The position numbers and the translations under genes were made by a program. The notes below the pieces were generated by a model. It saw only the letters and a program-made list of their open reading frames with translations, made no database searches and was not told where the DNA came from. 50,839 bases of DNA from Bacteroidales bacterium. GTDB taxonomy: Bacteria > Bacteroidota > Bacteroidia > Bacteroidales > GCA-2748055. This document shows positions 37,002 to 46,609 of the stretch, piece by piece. Every line of letters starts with the position of its first letter. Positions within the stretch are counted from its first letter, which is position 1. The stretch lies in contig JAUUZQ010000016.1 of assembly GCA_030589895.1 (NCBI GenBank), positions 1 through 50,839 of the forward strand, written 5' to 3'.

Positions 37002-37706
37002 TTATTCGAAAAAAAGCTCCAGTTGCCGGACAAAATCATCGAGGCTGCTCATTTTTTTTGTAAGGGTACGTGTCATGAAATAGAAGTCAAGCTTACTAAC
37101 AATGTTATTTAGTTTATTCCTCTTCTTTGTATAATCACGATCCACCAGTTTATAAACCATTTTCAAGTCATGGGCCGGAGCATTTCTCCCTTCCATATTT
37201 TCAGTTTTTGGATTGAATCCCAGTCGTTTCTCAATAAAAGCCGGGGTCAACTTGCCTGATATCTTTTTTAAATGTGTATAATCGCCTAAAAACCAAGCTT
37301 CTGTCTCCATTTCAGCCAGGTGAATGCGGGTAATAGCACCCTTCTGCGACAGATAATAATTCAAACCTCTTTTGAGTTTCGGGATCTCCTCATGCGAGAA
37401 AGTTGGATAAACATCCCTGAGTCCGAGAATACATGTATAGCCTTTTGCGACCAGTTTTTTACGTTGCATCATCAAGTAACCCTTCACGTTGGTCTCCCCT
37501 CCACAATCGTAAATTAATACATAATAGGCCGTCCTGCTTTCGACTTTTGCAGCATGCATAACTGTGAATGACATACGGATACTATGTCCACCTGTAATTT
37601 TAACAGTCTGGACCGTAATTTGCTTTTTGCGCATCACTGTTTCCAGCATCCTCCGAACAAGGATCTGTTCCGTAAGTCCTTCAACAAAAATGGCTATTCT
37701 CTTCAT
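37002..37706 (-). CDS. TOPRIM-like protein (DUF4276-like), partner of an AAA ATPase
   Basis: 234 residues. It begins KRIAIFVEGLTEQILVRRML, the Glu-containing first motif of TOPRIM-type nucleases, followed by a YYVLIYDCGGE acidic strand and by HLAEMETEAWFLGDYTHLKK, reminiscent of the Glu-rich element of DUF4276 proteins. The C-terminal part is basic (KKRNKLNNIVSKL). Its start codon overlaps the stop of the ATPase gene (ATGA), so the two are made together. ATPase plus TOPRIM pairs of this layout include OLD-like and PARIS-like anti-phage modules, where the ATPase senses and the TOPRIM protein cleaves nucleic acid. That role here is inference. The second acidic motif is not a clean DxD, so activity should not be assumed. 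Confidence 0.65.
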   Translation of the reverse strand: MKRIAIFVEGLTEQILVRRMLETVMRKKQITVQTVKITGGHSIRMSFTVMHAAKVESRTAYYVLIYDCGGETNVKGYLMMQRKKLVAKGYTCILGLRDVYPTFSHEEIPKLKRGLNYYLSQKGAITRIHLAEMETEAWFLGDYTHLKKISGKLTPAFIEKRLGFNPKTENMEGRNAPAHDLKMVYKLVDRDYTKKRNKLNNIVSKLDFYFMTRTLTKKMSSLDDFVRQLELFFE

Positions 37707-38851
37707 TCCGACTTATCTGAGAATCCTGACTTGAAAAATTCACTGGCGTAGAAGTCGAAGTTGTTTAAGCCGGTAAATTTGAAATCCTCGAAAATCTCCT
37801 TCGAATTTTCATAGTTGTATAAACTAATCTTATTTCCGTCTCGATGGAGAACTGCCCAATTTTCGATATCAACTTCATTCATGATGAATGAGTCATTTGT
37901 AGACATAATAAGCTGAACACCAGAAGACTCAGCTTTTTCAATCAATAATTTTACCAATGATTTAGCCCGGGAAAAATCCAGTCCTTCGCCAATATCATCA
38001 ATAATTATACAAGCAGTTTTTTCTTTTAAAACATAGCGATTAAAACGAACCAACACCGAAAATGCACGAAACATTCCCTGTGACATATCGTGCTGTAGCA
38101 CCTTTTTTTCGAGTCCTTTCTCAGTAGTATATACAGCAAAACGATCCTGTCCGGGTTGATGACTTCTCTCTGAAAACTGAACAATTCCCAGATCCTCCAG
38201 GTGATATCCAATCTCATTCATGTCTGAAATTATAGTCTCCCGAAAGTTTTCATGCTGATCCATTGCAGTATATAGCACGGGTACCAGTGAGGCATTTGTA
38301 TCTCTGAAATTGATCTCATCCTCACCATAGATACTCTTTAACGCGTAGCTGTTCTTTCCCATGTTACCGCTAAAATTGAACCTCCTCATGTCAACGCCCC
38401 ATTCATATATGTGTTCCAGAAAAGGATGCTGAAATTTATCCCGCTTCGCAAAACAGGCCAGTTGATTTACAGAGATACCAAAATTGAGAGTAATCTTATC
38501 CTTGGCACCCATGTATATGATCCATCCCGTTCCATCCTCTCCCCTCTCCAATACTTTTTCACCTTTCCATGTCAGACATTCTTTCTTGATAATTCCATCA
38601 TCGTATTCACATTCAAGCAATACATCCTTCTCATCCTTCATAAACAATACCTCGTATCTTCCATTTGTCTTCGGGACAAATGTACTCCCTGTCAGAAGAT
38701 CTACCAGATCAGTTAAAGCATTCAGGGTTCTTGTTTTTCCACTGGAATTCTGACCTACAATAAGATTGATCTTTCCCAGATCAACATGGTCGATAAGCCA
38801 TTCGATTTTCTTTCCTTCATTTTCGCGAAAGGTGAGTTTTCTGAGGTACAT
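37703..38851 (-). CDS. AAA/ABC-type ATPase, partner of a TOPRIM-like protein
   Basis: 382 residues from ATG 38851 (MYLRKLTFRENEGKKIEWL). The frame runs 29 residues further upstream through a low-complexity tract, which I exclude. Walker A INLIVGQNSSGKT near residue 31, ABC-like signature HDMSQGMFRAFSVL, Walker B ACIIIDDIGEGLD, and an atypical switch region LIMSTNDSFIMNEV. The middle is a long insert as in AAA15/AAA21-type defence ATPases. It has no transmembrane segment and no DNA-binding domain visible. Overlap of four bases with the downstream TOPRIM-like gene indicates coupled expression. Candidate sensor ATPase of a two-gene defence unit; alternatives are a DNA-repair or RNA-processing role. 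Confidence 0.8.
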   Translation of the reverse strand: MYLRKLTFRENEGKKIEWLIDHVDLGKINLIVGQNSSGKTRTLNALTDLVDLLTGSTFVPKTNGRYEVLFMKDEKDVLLECEYDDGIIKKECLTWKGEKVLERGEDGTGWIIYMGAKDKITLNFGISVNQLACFAKRDKFQHPFLEHIYEWGVDMRRFNFSGNMGKNSYALKSIYGEDEINFRDTNASLVPVLYTAMDQHENFRETIISDMNEIGYHLEDLGIVQFSERSHQPGQDRFAVYTTEKGLEKKVLQHDMSQGMFRAFSVLVRFNRYVLKEKTACIIIDDIGEGLDFSRAKSLVKLLIEKAESSGVQLIMSTNDSFIMNEVDIENWAVLHRDGNKISLYNYENSKEIFEDFKFTGLNNFDFYASEFFKSGFSDKSE

Positions 38852-38875
38852 GGAGTTAATTATTGTTATACTCAA

Positions 38876-38992
38876 AAATAAAGTAAAAAGTGAAAAGTAA
38901 AAAGGAAAAAGTGAAGTAAAAAGGAAAAAGTGAAGCAAAAAGGTAAAAGTGAAACGGTTTTACCCGCTTTTTACTTTTACCTTTTTACTTTA
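38876..38992. repeat. AAAAGGTAAAAGT repeats with large inverted repeat
   Basis: Direct AAAAGTGAAAAGTAAAAAGG-type units (38876-38936) run into a hairpin whose arms AAAAAGGTAAAAGT (38937-38950) and ACTTTTACCTTTTT (38973-38986) are exact complements. The right arm reaches the stop of the barrel gene. It can act as a terminator or 3' stability element for the minus-strand operon above and relates to 16890-16930. Confidence 0.7.
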
Positions 38993-40657
38993 CAATCCGT
39001 ACGTAAACCCTGCCATCACCCTAAACCGATAAGACGGATAGTTATACCACTGGTAATAAGGTTGGGCAGTCATATTGCTGAATTTCATCCAGAAACTAAG
39101 AAGCTTTGTATACCTGTATTCAGCACCCAGATTCAGATCAATTGTAGTATTTAGCTTCCCTGGATCACCTCCTGCAGTTAATGAAGGATAATAGCGCGGG
39201 CCAATGACAAACAATCCGGCGTCGACCAGGATCTTATCACCCATGTTGTAGCTTCCCTGCAGACCTGCATCAAAATTCTGCTTGTACCAGGCGTGTTCCT
39301 CCCTGGTCATCTGGTAATTGTAATAGTTGCCCTTCAATACAAACTTCAATGATTTAGTTGGTCTGATATTTAGTTCTGCATAAACATTGGCCACTGACAT
39401 ATCATCATATATTACAGAGAAGTTATTGTGAAGCTCATTGAGGGTATCTGTCACAAAAAAGTACTGATTCTCAACAATTGAATATGTTCCCCTGACATTC
39501 CAAGCCAGATTATCTGTAAACTTCCCTTTTAAACCGGCATAAACAACCATATGATAATCTGTTGGTTCAATCTCAAATGGAGGAATAAAGTATGGATTTT
39601 CCATGATCAGATCGCGATAATTATTCAAGTCCTGATATCCATTTACCCCAAAGTAAGGCACCAGCACCTCTTTCACAATGTTGAATGAGAATTTACCATT
39701 TAAATATACCCTTGGTGTTTGAAGTTCATCATTTCGGATCTCTGTATAGGTGTTCAATCCAACTCTGAACATCCATTCTTCGCTGCTCTTCGCAAAATAG
39801 GGATTCAGCTTGATCTGCCACTGATTTTTCAGGAGGGTAGCTATGTCTGTAGGGTGACCAAGATATTGAAGACCAACATCACCTCCAATGTTGAATCCAC
39901 GAAACGGATGCTCAATATTCATGTTGAAATCAGCCGCATGCTCCATCTGGTCTAAATCGCGGGAGAAAAAATAATAATCCAGGGTTCCGTTATAATCCGT
40001 ATGAATTAAATCCGGACGTGCTGTTTTAAATCCAAGGCTTGCATATCCCTGGTAATACTTATGCTGCATATCTTCAATATTGACGGAATCTGAGAATACA
40101 GTATCAACACCGTAATAAAGATTAGTATTATAGCTACCACCAGCCATGTATTCAAAAATATGCGTACCTGTATAACGCTTCCCATATATTGAAAGGTCAT
40201 TCTCATTGAAGCCTGCATCAACTTTAGCGTCATTTGCTAATTTTACTTTTCCATTCATGGAGTGGTGTCTCAATCCCACGCCAAATGAACTTTTGCTGGA
40301 TCTAAGCTGATTAATTCTCAACTCGGCAAGTGGAGTAAGATAGTTTCCCACCCCCAACTTAAGCTCACTCTTATATAGCTTGTCCAGTGGCAATTTCACC
40401 ATTCGGGCCGGTTTAATGGGAGTTATCCGGAATCCCGTTTCATGACGTTTTGTAAAGAGAGAATACTCAAACGCAGGCATAGAATAATCTACATCATCAT
40501 CAAGAACAGGAAGCAATTGGATCTTCTCAGCTCCTGATAATGTTGGGTTATATGGTTTCACCACCCGAACCTCTTCTTGCTGAGCTTCCACCTGAAGCAG
40601 TCCAATAAAAATGATCGGTAGAATTAGTAAATATCTGGAATATCTCATTGTGTTCAT
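38990..40657 (-). CDS. Outer-membrane beta-barrel protein (VKPY-type)
   Basis: 555 residues. Signal peptide (ending LLQVEAQ, about residue 26), then the VRVVKPYNPTLSGAEKIQLLP segment typical of a Bacteroidota outer-membrane protein group often labelled TonB-dependent-receptor-like. The rest alternates in barrel-like aromatic strands to the end (YPSYRFRVMAGFTYGL). No TonB box or plug domain is apparent. It follows the TPR gene by 11 bp, in one operon. The pair is probably a surface or periplasm-spanning unit, with the barrel as the membrane part; its cargo is unknown. Confidence 0.75.
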   Translation of the reverse strand: MNTMRYSRYLLILPIIFIGLLQVEAQQEEVRVVKPYNPTLSGAEKIQLLPVLDDDVDYSMPAFEYSLFTKRHETGFRITPIKPARMVKLPLDKLYKSELKLGVGNYLTPLAELRINQLRSSKSSFGVGLRHHSMNGKVKLANDAKVDAGFNENDLSIYGKRYTGTHIFEYMAGGSYNTNLYYGVDTVFSDSVNIEDMQHKYYQGYASLGFKTARPDLIHTDYNGTLDYYFFSRDLDQMEHAADFNMNIEHPFRGFNIGGDVGLQYLGHPTDIATLLKNQWQIKLNPYFAKSSEEWMFRVGLNTYTEIRNDELQTPRVYLNGKFSFNIVKEVLVPYFGVNGYQDLNNYRDLIMENPYFIPPFEIEPTDYHMVVYAGLKGKFTDNLAWNVRGTYSIVENQYFFVTDTLNELHNNFSVIYDDMSVANVYAELNIRPTKSLKFVLKGNYYNYQMTREEHAWYKQNFDAGLQGSYNMGDKILVDAGLFVIGPRYYPSLTAGGDPGKLNTTIDLNLGAEYRYTKLLSFWMKFSNMTAQPYYQWYNYPSYRFRVMAGFTYGL

Positions 40658-40668
40658 TTTACTATTTT

Positions 40669-43600
40669 TTAAAGAGAATCAGTTCCATTTTCTGTATCAT
40701 CAGGAATCTGATTATCAACTTCATCTGTCAGATTATCATGTCTCCGTTTTGCTTCATCTACAATACCATCATCGGAGATATTATAGTAATCGATAATACT
40801 TTTCAAGGTATGAATAGCCTGAAACTCATCATCCATTGAAATATAAACATCTGATAGCAAGAGAAAAGCCTTACCCATCCAATACTGATGCGGGGTATTC
40901 TTCTCGATGAAATCATATATCTCCTCTTCTGCATTTGTGTATTCACCACGGTCATACAATATTTCTGCTACACGATATTTCGACTCTGCACCTTCTATTG
41001 AATTAACTTCAACAGCATTCTTCCTGAAGTATTCCAGAGCCATGTCGATATTATTGATGGCAAAATACGATTTCGCTATGTTGAACCAGGCTTCGCGCTT
41101 AACTTCAGCCCTTAATTTTTCAATATTCAGCACATCTGATGCGGACTTAATGGTATTGGAATACTCCTCAAGCCTGTAATAGCATCTCATCACTCCCACT
41201 ATCGCGTCGGATATATTCGACTGTTCTTCAGCCACTTCCAATAAGTGCAGGTAATTGTTAACTGCCTTGCTGTATTTCCCCTGATCATAGTAAATAGCTG
41301 AGGCTGCAACCAGGGCCGGCTCAGAGAACATATTTCTTGGCTGAGAGATAATATACTCCAGTGAAAGAACAGCATCATCTTTCCGGTTCAGTTTTAAATC
41401 ACAATCGGCCTTGTAGTAATGGGCATTCAAAAGGTAATTTCCATTGGGATGCTTTGAAAGATACTTATCCAGCGATTCTACAGCTGAGACACAATCACCA
41501 TTGGTATAGGCACTTTCTGCAGCAACATACATCAATGAATCCTGCTGCTTATTAGAAATATCCCTTCCCAATTCATTTATAAATACCAGGTATGCATCAA
41601 CATTGTTCTTTTTAACGTAGATGGTCTCAAGGCTCTGCAATGCATTGTCAGCTTCTGTCGTTCCGGGATAATTCTTTGCCACTTTCGCGTAGAATACCAA
41701 GGCATCGTCATAATTTGCACTGTTAAACTGAATCAGACCTAACTGATTGAGTGCCTTGCTAAGATAACTGCTATTTGGATGCTCGCTCACTATCCTTTCA
41801 TACGAACGTATAGCCTCACTGCTGTTTTCCAGGGCAACATATGTTCTCCCTGCTTCAAAAAGTGCATCATCAACAAATGGGGATGTTGGCATTTCCGTAA
41901 TGATCTTCTTCATCACCTCCAGTTTCTGCTCTAAGCTGTTCAGAATACCATAGGTAAATCCTTTCTGAAACAAAGCATAATCCCTGTCCAGTTTACCCAG
42001 TTTGATTGATTCATTATACTCCTCAATTGCACGCCAGTAGTCCTCCTGAACAAATCGGCAATCCCCAAGTCTGTTATATGCATCTGATTTTGTCCGGGCA
42101 GCAGAATTCTTTTCCAAACGAACATAGGTAGTAAACCAGTTTTCTGCCACATCGTACTCCTCCTTATCAAAATGCACATAAGCCATGCTATAGTGTCCCA
42201 ATGCATACTCCTTCAATCTGTACGATACAGGATCCTGTAAAAACTCATTAAAATACATATTTGCCATCTCCATATCGTCTGAACGATATGCAGCTTCACC
42301 AAGCCAGTAATATGTTCGGGCCTTGATAGCAGCATCATATTTTCCATATTCCAAAGACCTGTCGAAAATATCAACCGCTTCTATAAAACGCAGGTTATTG
42401 TATAACTCGAGTCCCCTATAGAAGGCCACTTTTTGATAAGCTGCCTCAATCTTTTCATCCTTATATTTAATCTTCTCAAGTGATTCCAGTGCCATACTGT
42501 AATTCTTTGTCTGCAGATAGGCAGTCACCAAATAATTATATACCTCATCAATCCTTGAGGATGAGGGGTAATATTTAATGTACATGTTGAAGCCGATAAT
42601 GGCCTCATTAAATGGATTGTATGATAATTCAAATGTAAGTTTGGCATAATTAAACAGGGCATCTTCCTGTATCCTCTGATCATAATCCATTTTTGAAGCC
42701 TGGGAAAAAGCTATCCGTGCCCTGTTTTTATCATCCAGGTGAAGGTAGCAATCGGCCAGGTGATATAATGCACTCTGAGCAATTTCAGTTTTTCGGTAAG
42801 AGATAGTTTCAAACAGATTTGCAGCCTTCTTATATGCTTCACTTTTGTAATAAGCAAAAGCCATCTGGTAGCGATCTTTAATGGAGTATCCCCTGGTATT
42901 TTCCTTGTACTGCTCCAAATATGGAATTGCCTCTGCATATTGCTCCAATTCAAAATAAGATTCCCCAAGTATCTTGGCCATTTCACCTAATCTCTTGGGA
43001 GATACCTTCTCCATAAATGAAGGTGCATAATCAATTACCTCATCATATTTCTTCTGCATATAGAGGATTTGAGAGATATAATAAGGAGCTATTCCACTAA
43101 AAAGAGGGTCATCATCTATTTCCTTGAATCCATTCAGCGCAGTTTGATAGTTCTCTTCAACATAGTGAATATGAGAATAGTAATATGTTGCCGGTGATGT
43201 ATATGGAGAATCAGTCTCCAGAATTTCATAAAAATCCACCCGTGCATTCACAAAATCCTTTCTACTGTAATAGGAATATCCTCTCTTAAAAAAATACTGT
43301 GCCAGATCTTCCTGAGACAATTTATGACGATCCACTTTATTGTACCATAAAATGGCTTTAAACCAGATACTACTGTAGTAAAATTTATTGCCCAATCTAA
43401 AACAGATATCGTTGACATGTGGACTCTCAGGATTTTCTTCCAAAAATCGAAATACCTGATACTCAGCATCATTATTGTAAAGGTTAATAGCACACATGGC
43501 ATAGTGGTACATCGCTTCTGCCCTGATCTGCGTCTCCAAACCCTCAGTCATCTCAATGACCTGCTCGAATTCATTCCTGGCTGCACTGTACTTCGCCTTT

Positions 43601-43728
43601 TCATACAGGGAGATACCTTTGTTGAAATTATTATCAGCATATTGGTACTCAGCACTTTTCTGTCCGTACACCAAGATGTTTATTGTTAACAACAAAACAG
43701 CGAATATATAAAAGCGTTTCCTATTCAT
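40669..43728 (-). CDS. Large periplasmic tetratricopeptide-repeat protein
   Basis: 1019 residues. A signal peptide (FYIFAVLLLTINILVYGQ) is followed by about two dozen TPR-like helical pairs along the whole length: for example AKYSAARNEFEQVIEM, KKYDEVIDYAPSF, QYAEAIPYLEQYKENTRG, SEAIRSYERIVSEHPNSSYLSKA, and a C-terminal acidic tail (EVDNQIPDDTENGTDSL). TPR arrays bind protein partners, so it probably assembles a complex at the inner face of the outer membrane with the barrel protein encoded 11 bp downstream. No catalytic domain is visible. It is much larger than PorW/SprE-type TPR lipoproteins and lacks a lipobox. Confidence 0.88.
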   Translation of the reverse strand: MNRKRFYIFAVLLLTINILVYGQKSAEYQYADNNFNKGISLYEKAKYSAARNEFEQVIEMTEGLETQIRAEAMYHYAMCAINLYNNDAEYQVFRFLEENPESPHVNDICFRLGNKFYYSSIWFKAILWYNKVDRHKLSQEDLAQYFFKRGYSYYSRKDFVNARVDFYEILETDSPYTSPATYYYSHIHYVEENYQTALNGFKEIDDDPLFSGIAPYYISQILYMQKKYDEVIDYAPSFMEKVSPKRLGEMAKILGESYFELEQYAEAIPYLEQYKENTRGYSIKDRYQMAFAYYKSEAYKKAANLFETISYRKTEIAQSALYHLADCYLHLDDKNRARIAFSQASKMDYDQRIQEDALFNYAKLTFELSYNPFNEAIIGFNMYIKYYPSSSRIDEVYNYLVTAYLQTKNYSMALESLEKIKYKDEKIEAAYQKVAFYRGLELYNNLRFIEAVDIFDRSLEYGKYDAAIKARTYYWLGEAAYRSDDMEMANMYFNEFLQDPVSYRLKEYALGHYSMAYVHFDKEEYDVAENWFTTYVRLEKNSAARTKSDAYNRLGDCRFVQEDYWRAIEEYNESIKLGKLDRDYALFQKGFTYGILNSLEQKLEVMKKIITEMPTSPFVDDALFEAGRTYVALENSSEAIRSYERIVSEHPNSSYLSKALNQLGLIQFNSANYDDALVFYAKVAKNYPGTTEADNALQSLETIYVKKNNVDAYLVFINELGRDISNKQQDSLMYVAAESAYTNGDCVSAVESLDKYLSKHPNGNYLLNAHYYKADCDLKLNRKDDAVLSLEYIISQPRNMFSEPALVAASAIYYDQGKYSKAVNNYLHLLEVAEEQSNISDAIVGVMRCYYRLEEYSNTIKSASDVLNIEKLRAEVKREAWFNIAKSYFAINNIDMALEYFRKNAVEVNSIEGAESKYRVAEILYDRGEYTNAEEEIYDFIEKNTPHQYWMGKAFLLLSDVYISMDDEFQAIHTLKSIIDYYNISDDGIVDEAKRRHDNLTDEVDNQIPDDTENGTDSL

Positions 43729-44056
43729 AGTTTTTAATTATCCAGTAAAAATACTAAATAACAAAGGTGGTTCTGAGTTACTTTTTCTTTTTAATTAACA
43801 GTGTTTTGTTAATTTATATTATGCAGTAAGTGTTAATAAAGCAGTAGAGAATTTCTTTTAAGACAAAACTTTATGATTGAGATCGAAGCGATTTTGAATT
43901 ATTTGAGTCTTTTTTCAGGCTTATAAAAATGAGGACTACCCTCGACTGCACACGGGGAGTATATTACAATTTGATGATAAGGAGTCAATAATTTTCACCT
44001 TCAAAAAAACGAACTATGAATATTTTTGTATTTTAGCTTTCGAAAAAAAACAGTAG
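43729..44056. other. 328-bp divergent spacer between the TPR gene and ftsE
   Basis: No gene seen. It holds a perfect inverted repeat, AATTAACA (43793-43800), 6-nt loop, TGTTAATT (43807-43814), which could be an operator or a weak hairpin, and TATTTTTG (44021-44028), an exact TAnnTTTG box 28 bp before ftsE. Confidence 0.5.
44021..44028 (+). promoter_or_regulatory. Candidate -7 element of ftsE
   Basis: TATTTTTG fits TAnnTTTG and would start transcription near 44032, giving a leader of about 25 nt. No TTTG at the -33 distance. Confidence 0.45.
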
Positions 44057-44776
44057 ATGTCTTTAGATACAATAATCAGTTTTGAGCATGTTAATATCAA
44101 GGTGATGGATCACCTTGTTCTTTCAGATGTAAATTTATCTATAAACAAGAGTGAGTTCGTTTATCTGATTGGAAAGGTTGGAAGTGGAAAAACAAGTCTG
44201 ATTAAAACCATAAATGCAGAGCACCCTTTAGATGAAGGAATTGCTTCAGTATCAGGATTTCAACTTCATAAACTCAAACAGAAAGACGTCCCAAAACTTA
44301 GAAGGAAATTAGGAATTGTTTTTCAGGATTTTCAATTACTGAGTGACCGGACTATTCATAAAAATCTGGAATTCGTTCTCAGGGCTACAGCTTGGAAGAA
44401 TAAAACTGAAATAAACGATCGCATTGCTGAAGTTCTGGATAAAGTCAATCTGGGATACAAGGGATTTAAAATGCCAAATCAACTGTCAGGTGGTGAACAG
44501 CAGAGAGTTGTCATTGCCAGGGCACTTCTAAACAATCCGGATATTATCCTGGCAGATGAGCCAACAGGAAACCTTGATCCTGCCACTTCAGAAGAGATTA
44601 TGAACATCCTGGTTTCCATATCTGAAAGCAGCCGAACCGTGATTATGGCTACCCATAACTATAATCTTATTAAAAAGTTCCCCGCAAGAACCCTCAAGTG
44701 TGAAGATGGCGTTCTGGAAGAGACAAATCTGAGTGAAGCAGATCTGGATCGTTTAATTCAAAATATTTCTCTTTGA
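44057..44776 (+). CDS. ftsE: Cell-division ATP-binding protein FtsE-like ABC ATPase
   Basis: 239 residues. Walker [17 protein letters not shown] near residue 38, Q-loop [18 protein letters not shown] (typical of FtsE), signature [16 protein letters not shown], Walker [15 protein letters not shown]-loop MATHNYNL. It acts on the cytoplasmic face with FtsX in septal peptidoglycan control. FtsX is not adjacent, which is common in Bacteroidota, so the call relies on the FtsE-specific Q-loop neighbourhood; another small ABC ATPase is possible. Its last 19 bp overlap the convergent end of the sulfotransferase gene. Confidence 0.82.
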   Translation: MSLDTIISFEHVNIKVMDHLVLSDVNLSINKSEFVYLIGKVGSGKTSLIKTINAEHPLDEGIASVSGFQLHKLKQKDVPKLRRKLGIVFQDFQLLSDRTIHKNLEFVLRATAWKNKTEINDRIAEVLDKVNLGYKGFKMPNQLSGGEQQRVVIARALLNNPDIILADEPTGNLDPATSEEIMNILVSISESSRTVIMATHNYNLIKKFPARTLKCEDGVLEETNLSEADLDRLIQNISL

Positions 44777-45633
44777 TGTAATTCCTTTTCCATCTGCTCG
44801 ATATCTTCCTCAAAGTATTTCATTGCAAGTTTCCTTTCAGCCGATGAAAGCTCCGGAGCTTGCTGCTCTTTTCGGTTTGCCTTATGCATTCGGTCGACAA
44901 TCCCTGAGTTGATAATGAAATTCTTTATGAAACGGGGAGTTAAATTTCTGAACGCTTTGCGAAAGAATGTATCTCTGTCAAGAAGATTCTTTTCCAATCC
45001 TTTAAACTTAGGTACGGCCTGTCGGTTTTCCTTTCCTGACTCAATCGCTATGTCAGGAATCCCAAGAAAACTAAACAATCTTTCACTGGTTTCTGCGGGT
45101 AAATTTTTCAACTCACGGGTGGACAATAAAAGAATCTGATTACTGTCAAATTTTCTCAACCATTCACTTAAATGCCTGTAATACAAACCTCCATAAAAAT
45201 GACCTTTGTTATTTTGAAGAACGATATTTGATTCAGATTCAATATCCTTCTCATTTTCAATGGAATCTGTAAAATGCTCATATTTTTTATGGTGGCCATA
45301 GTTTACTGAATAATTGTAGGATGAATAGGCCCTGTCCACCGGATTTCTTAGCATGACAATGATCCTCATATTCGGATTATAGTCATAAATCCTTTCAATA
45401 GCAGCATAGTCAATAAGCAGGTAAGTATCAGCAGTAGCAATAACAGGTTTACTTTCCGAATCAGTAAAAAATGAGTGAAAATAAGTCAGCCCTCTTTTGT
45501 AAAGCTCAGGTATTGAAAAATAGTGAATCTCCTTGATTTTAGAATAGCAAACGTCAGAATGCTGCTCCAGTAATTTACAAATAGTCGTCGTTCCCGACCT
45601 TCCTGCTCCAATAAGCAATGTATTTACAAGCAT
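44758..45633 (-). CDS. PAPS-dependent sulfotransferase domain protein
   Basis: 291 residues. The PAPS-binding P-loop LIGAGRSGTTTICKLLEQH is at residue 7, and the 3'-phosphate motif IIVMLRNPVDRAYSSYNYSVN follows near residue 95. KEIHYFSIPELYKRGLTYFHSFF supplies the catalytic region, as in heparan N-deacetylase/sulfotransferase-like enzymes. It would sulfate a cell-surface or exported polysaccharide. No signal peptide, so cytoplasmic side. It is followed on the same strand by a GNAT protein and a deacetylase encoded upstream, which suggests surface-glycan modification. Its stop overlaps ftsE convergently. Confidence 0.85.
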   Translation of the reverse strand: MLVNTLLIGAGRSGTTTICKLLEQHSDVCYSKIKEIHYFSIPELYKRGLTYFHSFFTDSESKPVIATADTYLLIDYAAIERIYDYNPNMRIIVMLRNPVDRAYSSYNYSVNYGHHKKYEHFTDSIENEKDIESESNIVLQNNKGHFYGGLYYRHLSEWLRKFDSNQILLLSTRELKNLPAETSERLFSFLGIPDIAIESGKENRQAVPKFKGLEKNLLDRDTFFRKAFRNLTPRFIKNFIINSGIVDRMHKANRKEQQAPELSSAERKLAMKYFEEDIEQMEKELHQREIF

Positions 45634-45644
45634 AATAGATGTAT

Positions 45645-46535
45645 TTATCCCCTTAAATTCAAAGGCTTAATATTTATCCTTTTATAAGTAAGAGCCCGGG
45701 CTCCAAAACCAGAAAAAAACCTGGCAATTGCAGGATTATTAGAACCTTCAAAATCGAGAAGGACAGACTTTCCGGAATAATCCCTGATAAAAGAATCCAC
45801 TATTCTGAACATGGCCCTAGTCTCTTTTCCCCTGCTGTTTGATACTGACATGAGATAAATAGCGCGGGACTTACTAAATCCAAACATGGCAGCTGCCTGG
45901 ATATCTCCATCCAGTTTAACTCCATAAATCGCAGCACCATAATTCTCTATAACAGTGGAATATAATAAGTTTATCCAATCATAAAACTGCGTGGATTTAT
46001 CCAATTCGCTATGTTCAATCTTAAGTTTCAGGAGTTCATCTAACTCTATGTCAGTTCGAAATTCTAAATTCCCAAGATATGATTTTCGAATATTTCTTGC
46101 TGCATTCGTAGAATATTTTTTGGCGATATCATCATACGAATTATTCAAATTGAGTTCATGGTTTATTGCATCACTTGTTTTAAATCCAATTTCGCCTTCA
46201 AATAAATTTTGTGAATTGAGCCTGTAATCTCCGAATTTAAAATGGCGCTTCAGTGAGGAAAGAAACTCCTTAAGAATATCAGCACTAACAATCTCTGTTC
46301 CAAACACTCCAAGTTGCTGAACGCTCATTGGATGATAGGCATATTTAATGCCATATTTCTTCCTCCAGGGAACAGGCATAATAAATTGATAATCGTCCAT
46401 TACCATTGCAGACCAATTATCGCTGGCAGCATCCAGATACCATGAATAAGCATAGAGGGTCTCCGAAGGGGAAGACTTAAGCACATCATTCCATCGGTTT
46501 ACATCAATATCCTGCCTCTCTAAAAATTGTATCAT
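45645..46535 (-). CDS. GNAT/FemAB-like acyltransferase
   Basis: 296 residues with the two-lobed layout of FemAB/BioF2-like GNAT proteins: FLERQDIDVNRWNDVLKSSP and YAYSWYLDAASDNWSAMVM in the first lobe, NAARNIRKSYLGNLEFRTDIELDELLKLK at the link, and VKLDGDIQAAAMFGFSKSRAIYLMSVSN with a final LLDFEGSNNPAIARFFSGFGA in the second. Members add acyl or aminoacyl groups to cell-wall or surface-polymer precursors. It starts 75 bp after the deacetylase and ends 11 bp before the sulfotransferase gene. The exact donor and acceptor cannot be read. Confidence 0.75.
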   Translation of the reverse strand: MIQFLERQDIDVNRWNDVLKSSPSETLYAYSWYLDAASDNWSAMVMDDYQFIMPVPWRKKYGIKYAYHPMSVQQLGVFGTEIVSADILKEFLSSLKRHFKFGDYRLNSQNLFEGEIGFKTSDAINHELNLNNSYDDIAKKYSTNAARNIRKSYLGNLEFRTDIELDELLKLKIEHSELDKSTQFYDWINLLYSTVIENYGAAIYGVKLDGDIQAAAMFGFSKSRAIYLMSVSNSRGKETRAMFRIVDSFIRDYSGKSVLLDFEGSNNPAIARFFSGFGARALTYKRINIKPLNLRG

Positions 46536-46609
46536 CCAGCCTAAATAACGATTAAAGTTTCAATTTATTTAATTTTATGCTTCTCACTGATAAATACCTG
46601 AATATGAAA

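Noticed and set aside
38852..38938. N-terminal extension of the AAA ATPase
   Set aside because: The 29 extra residues are encoded by the low-complexity AAAGT repeat tract; the ATPase family begins at MYLRKLTF.
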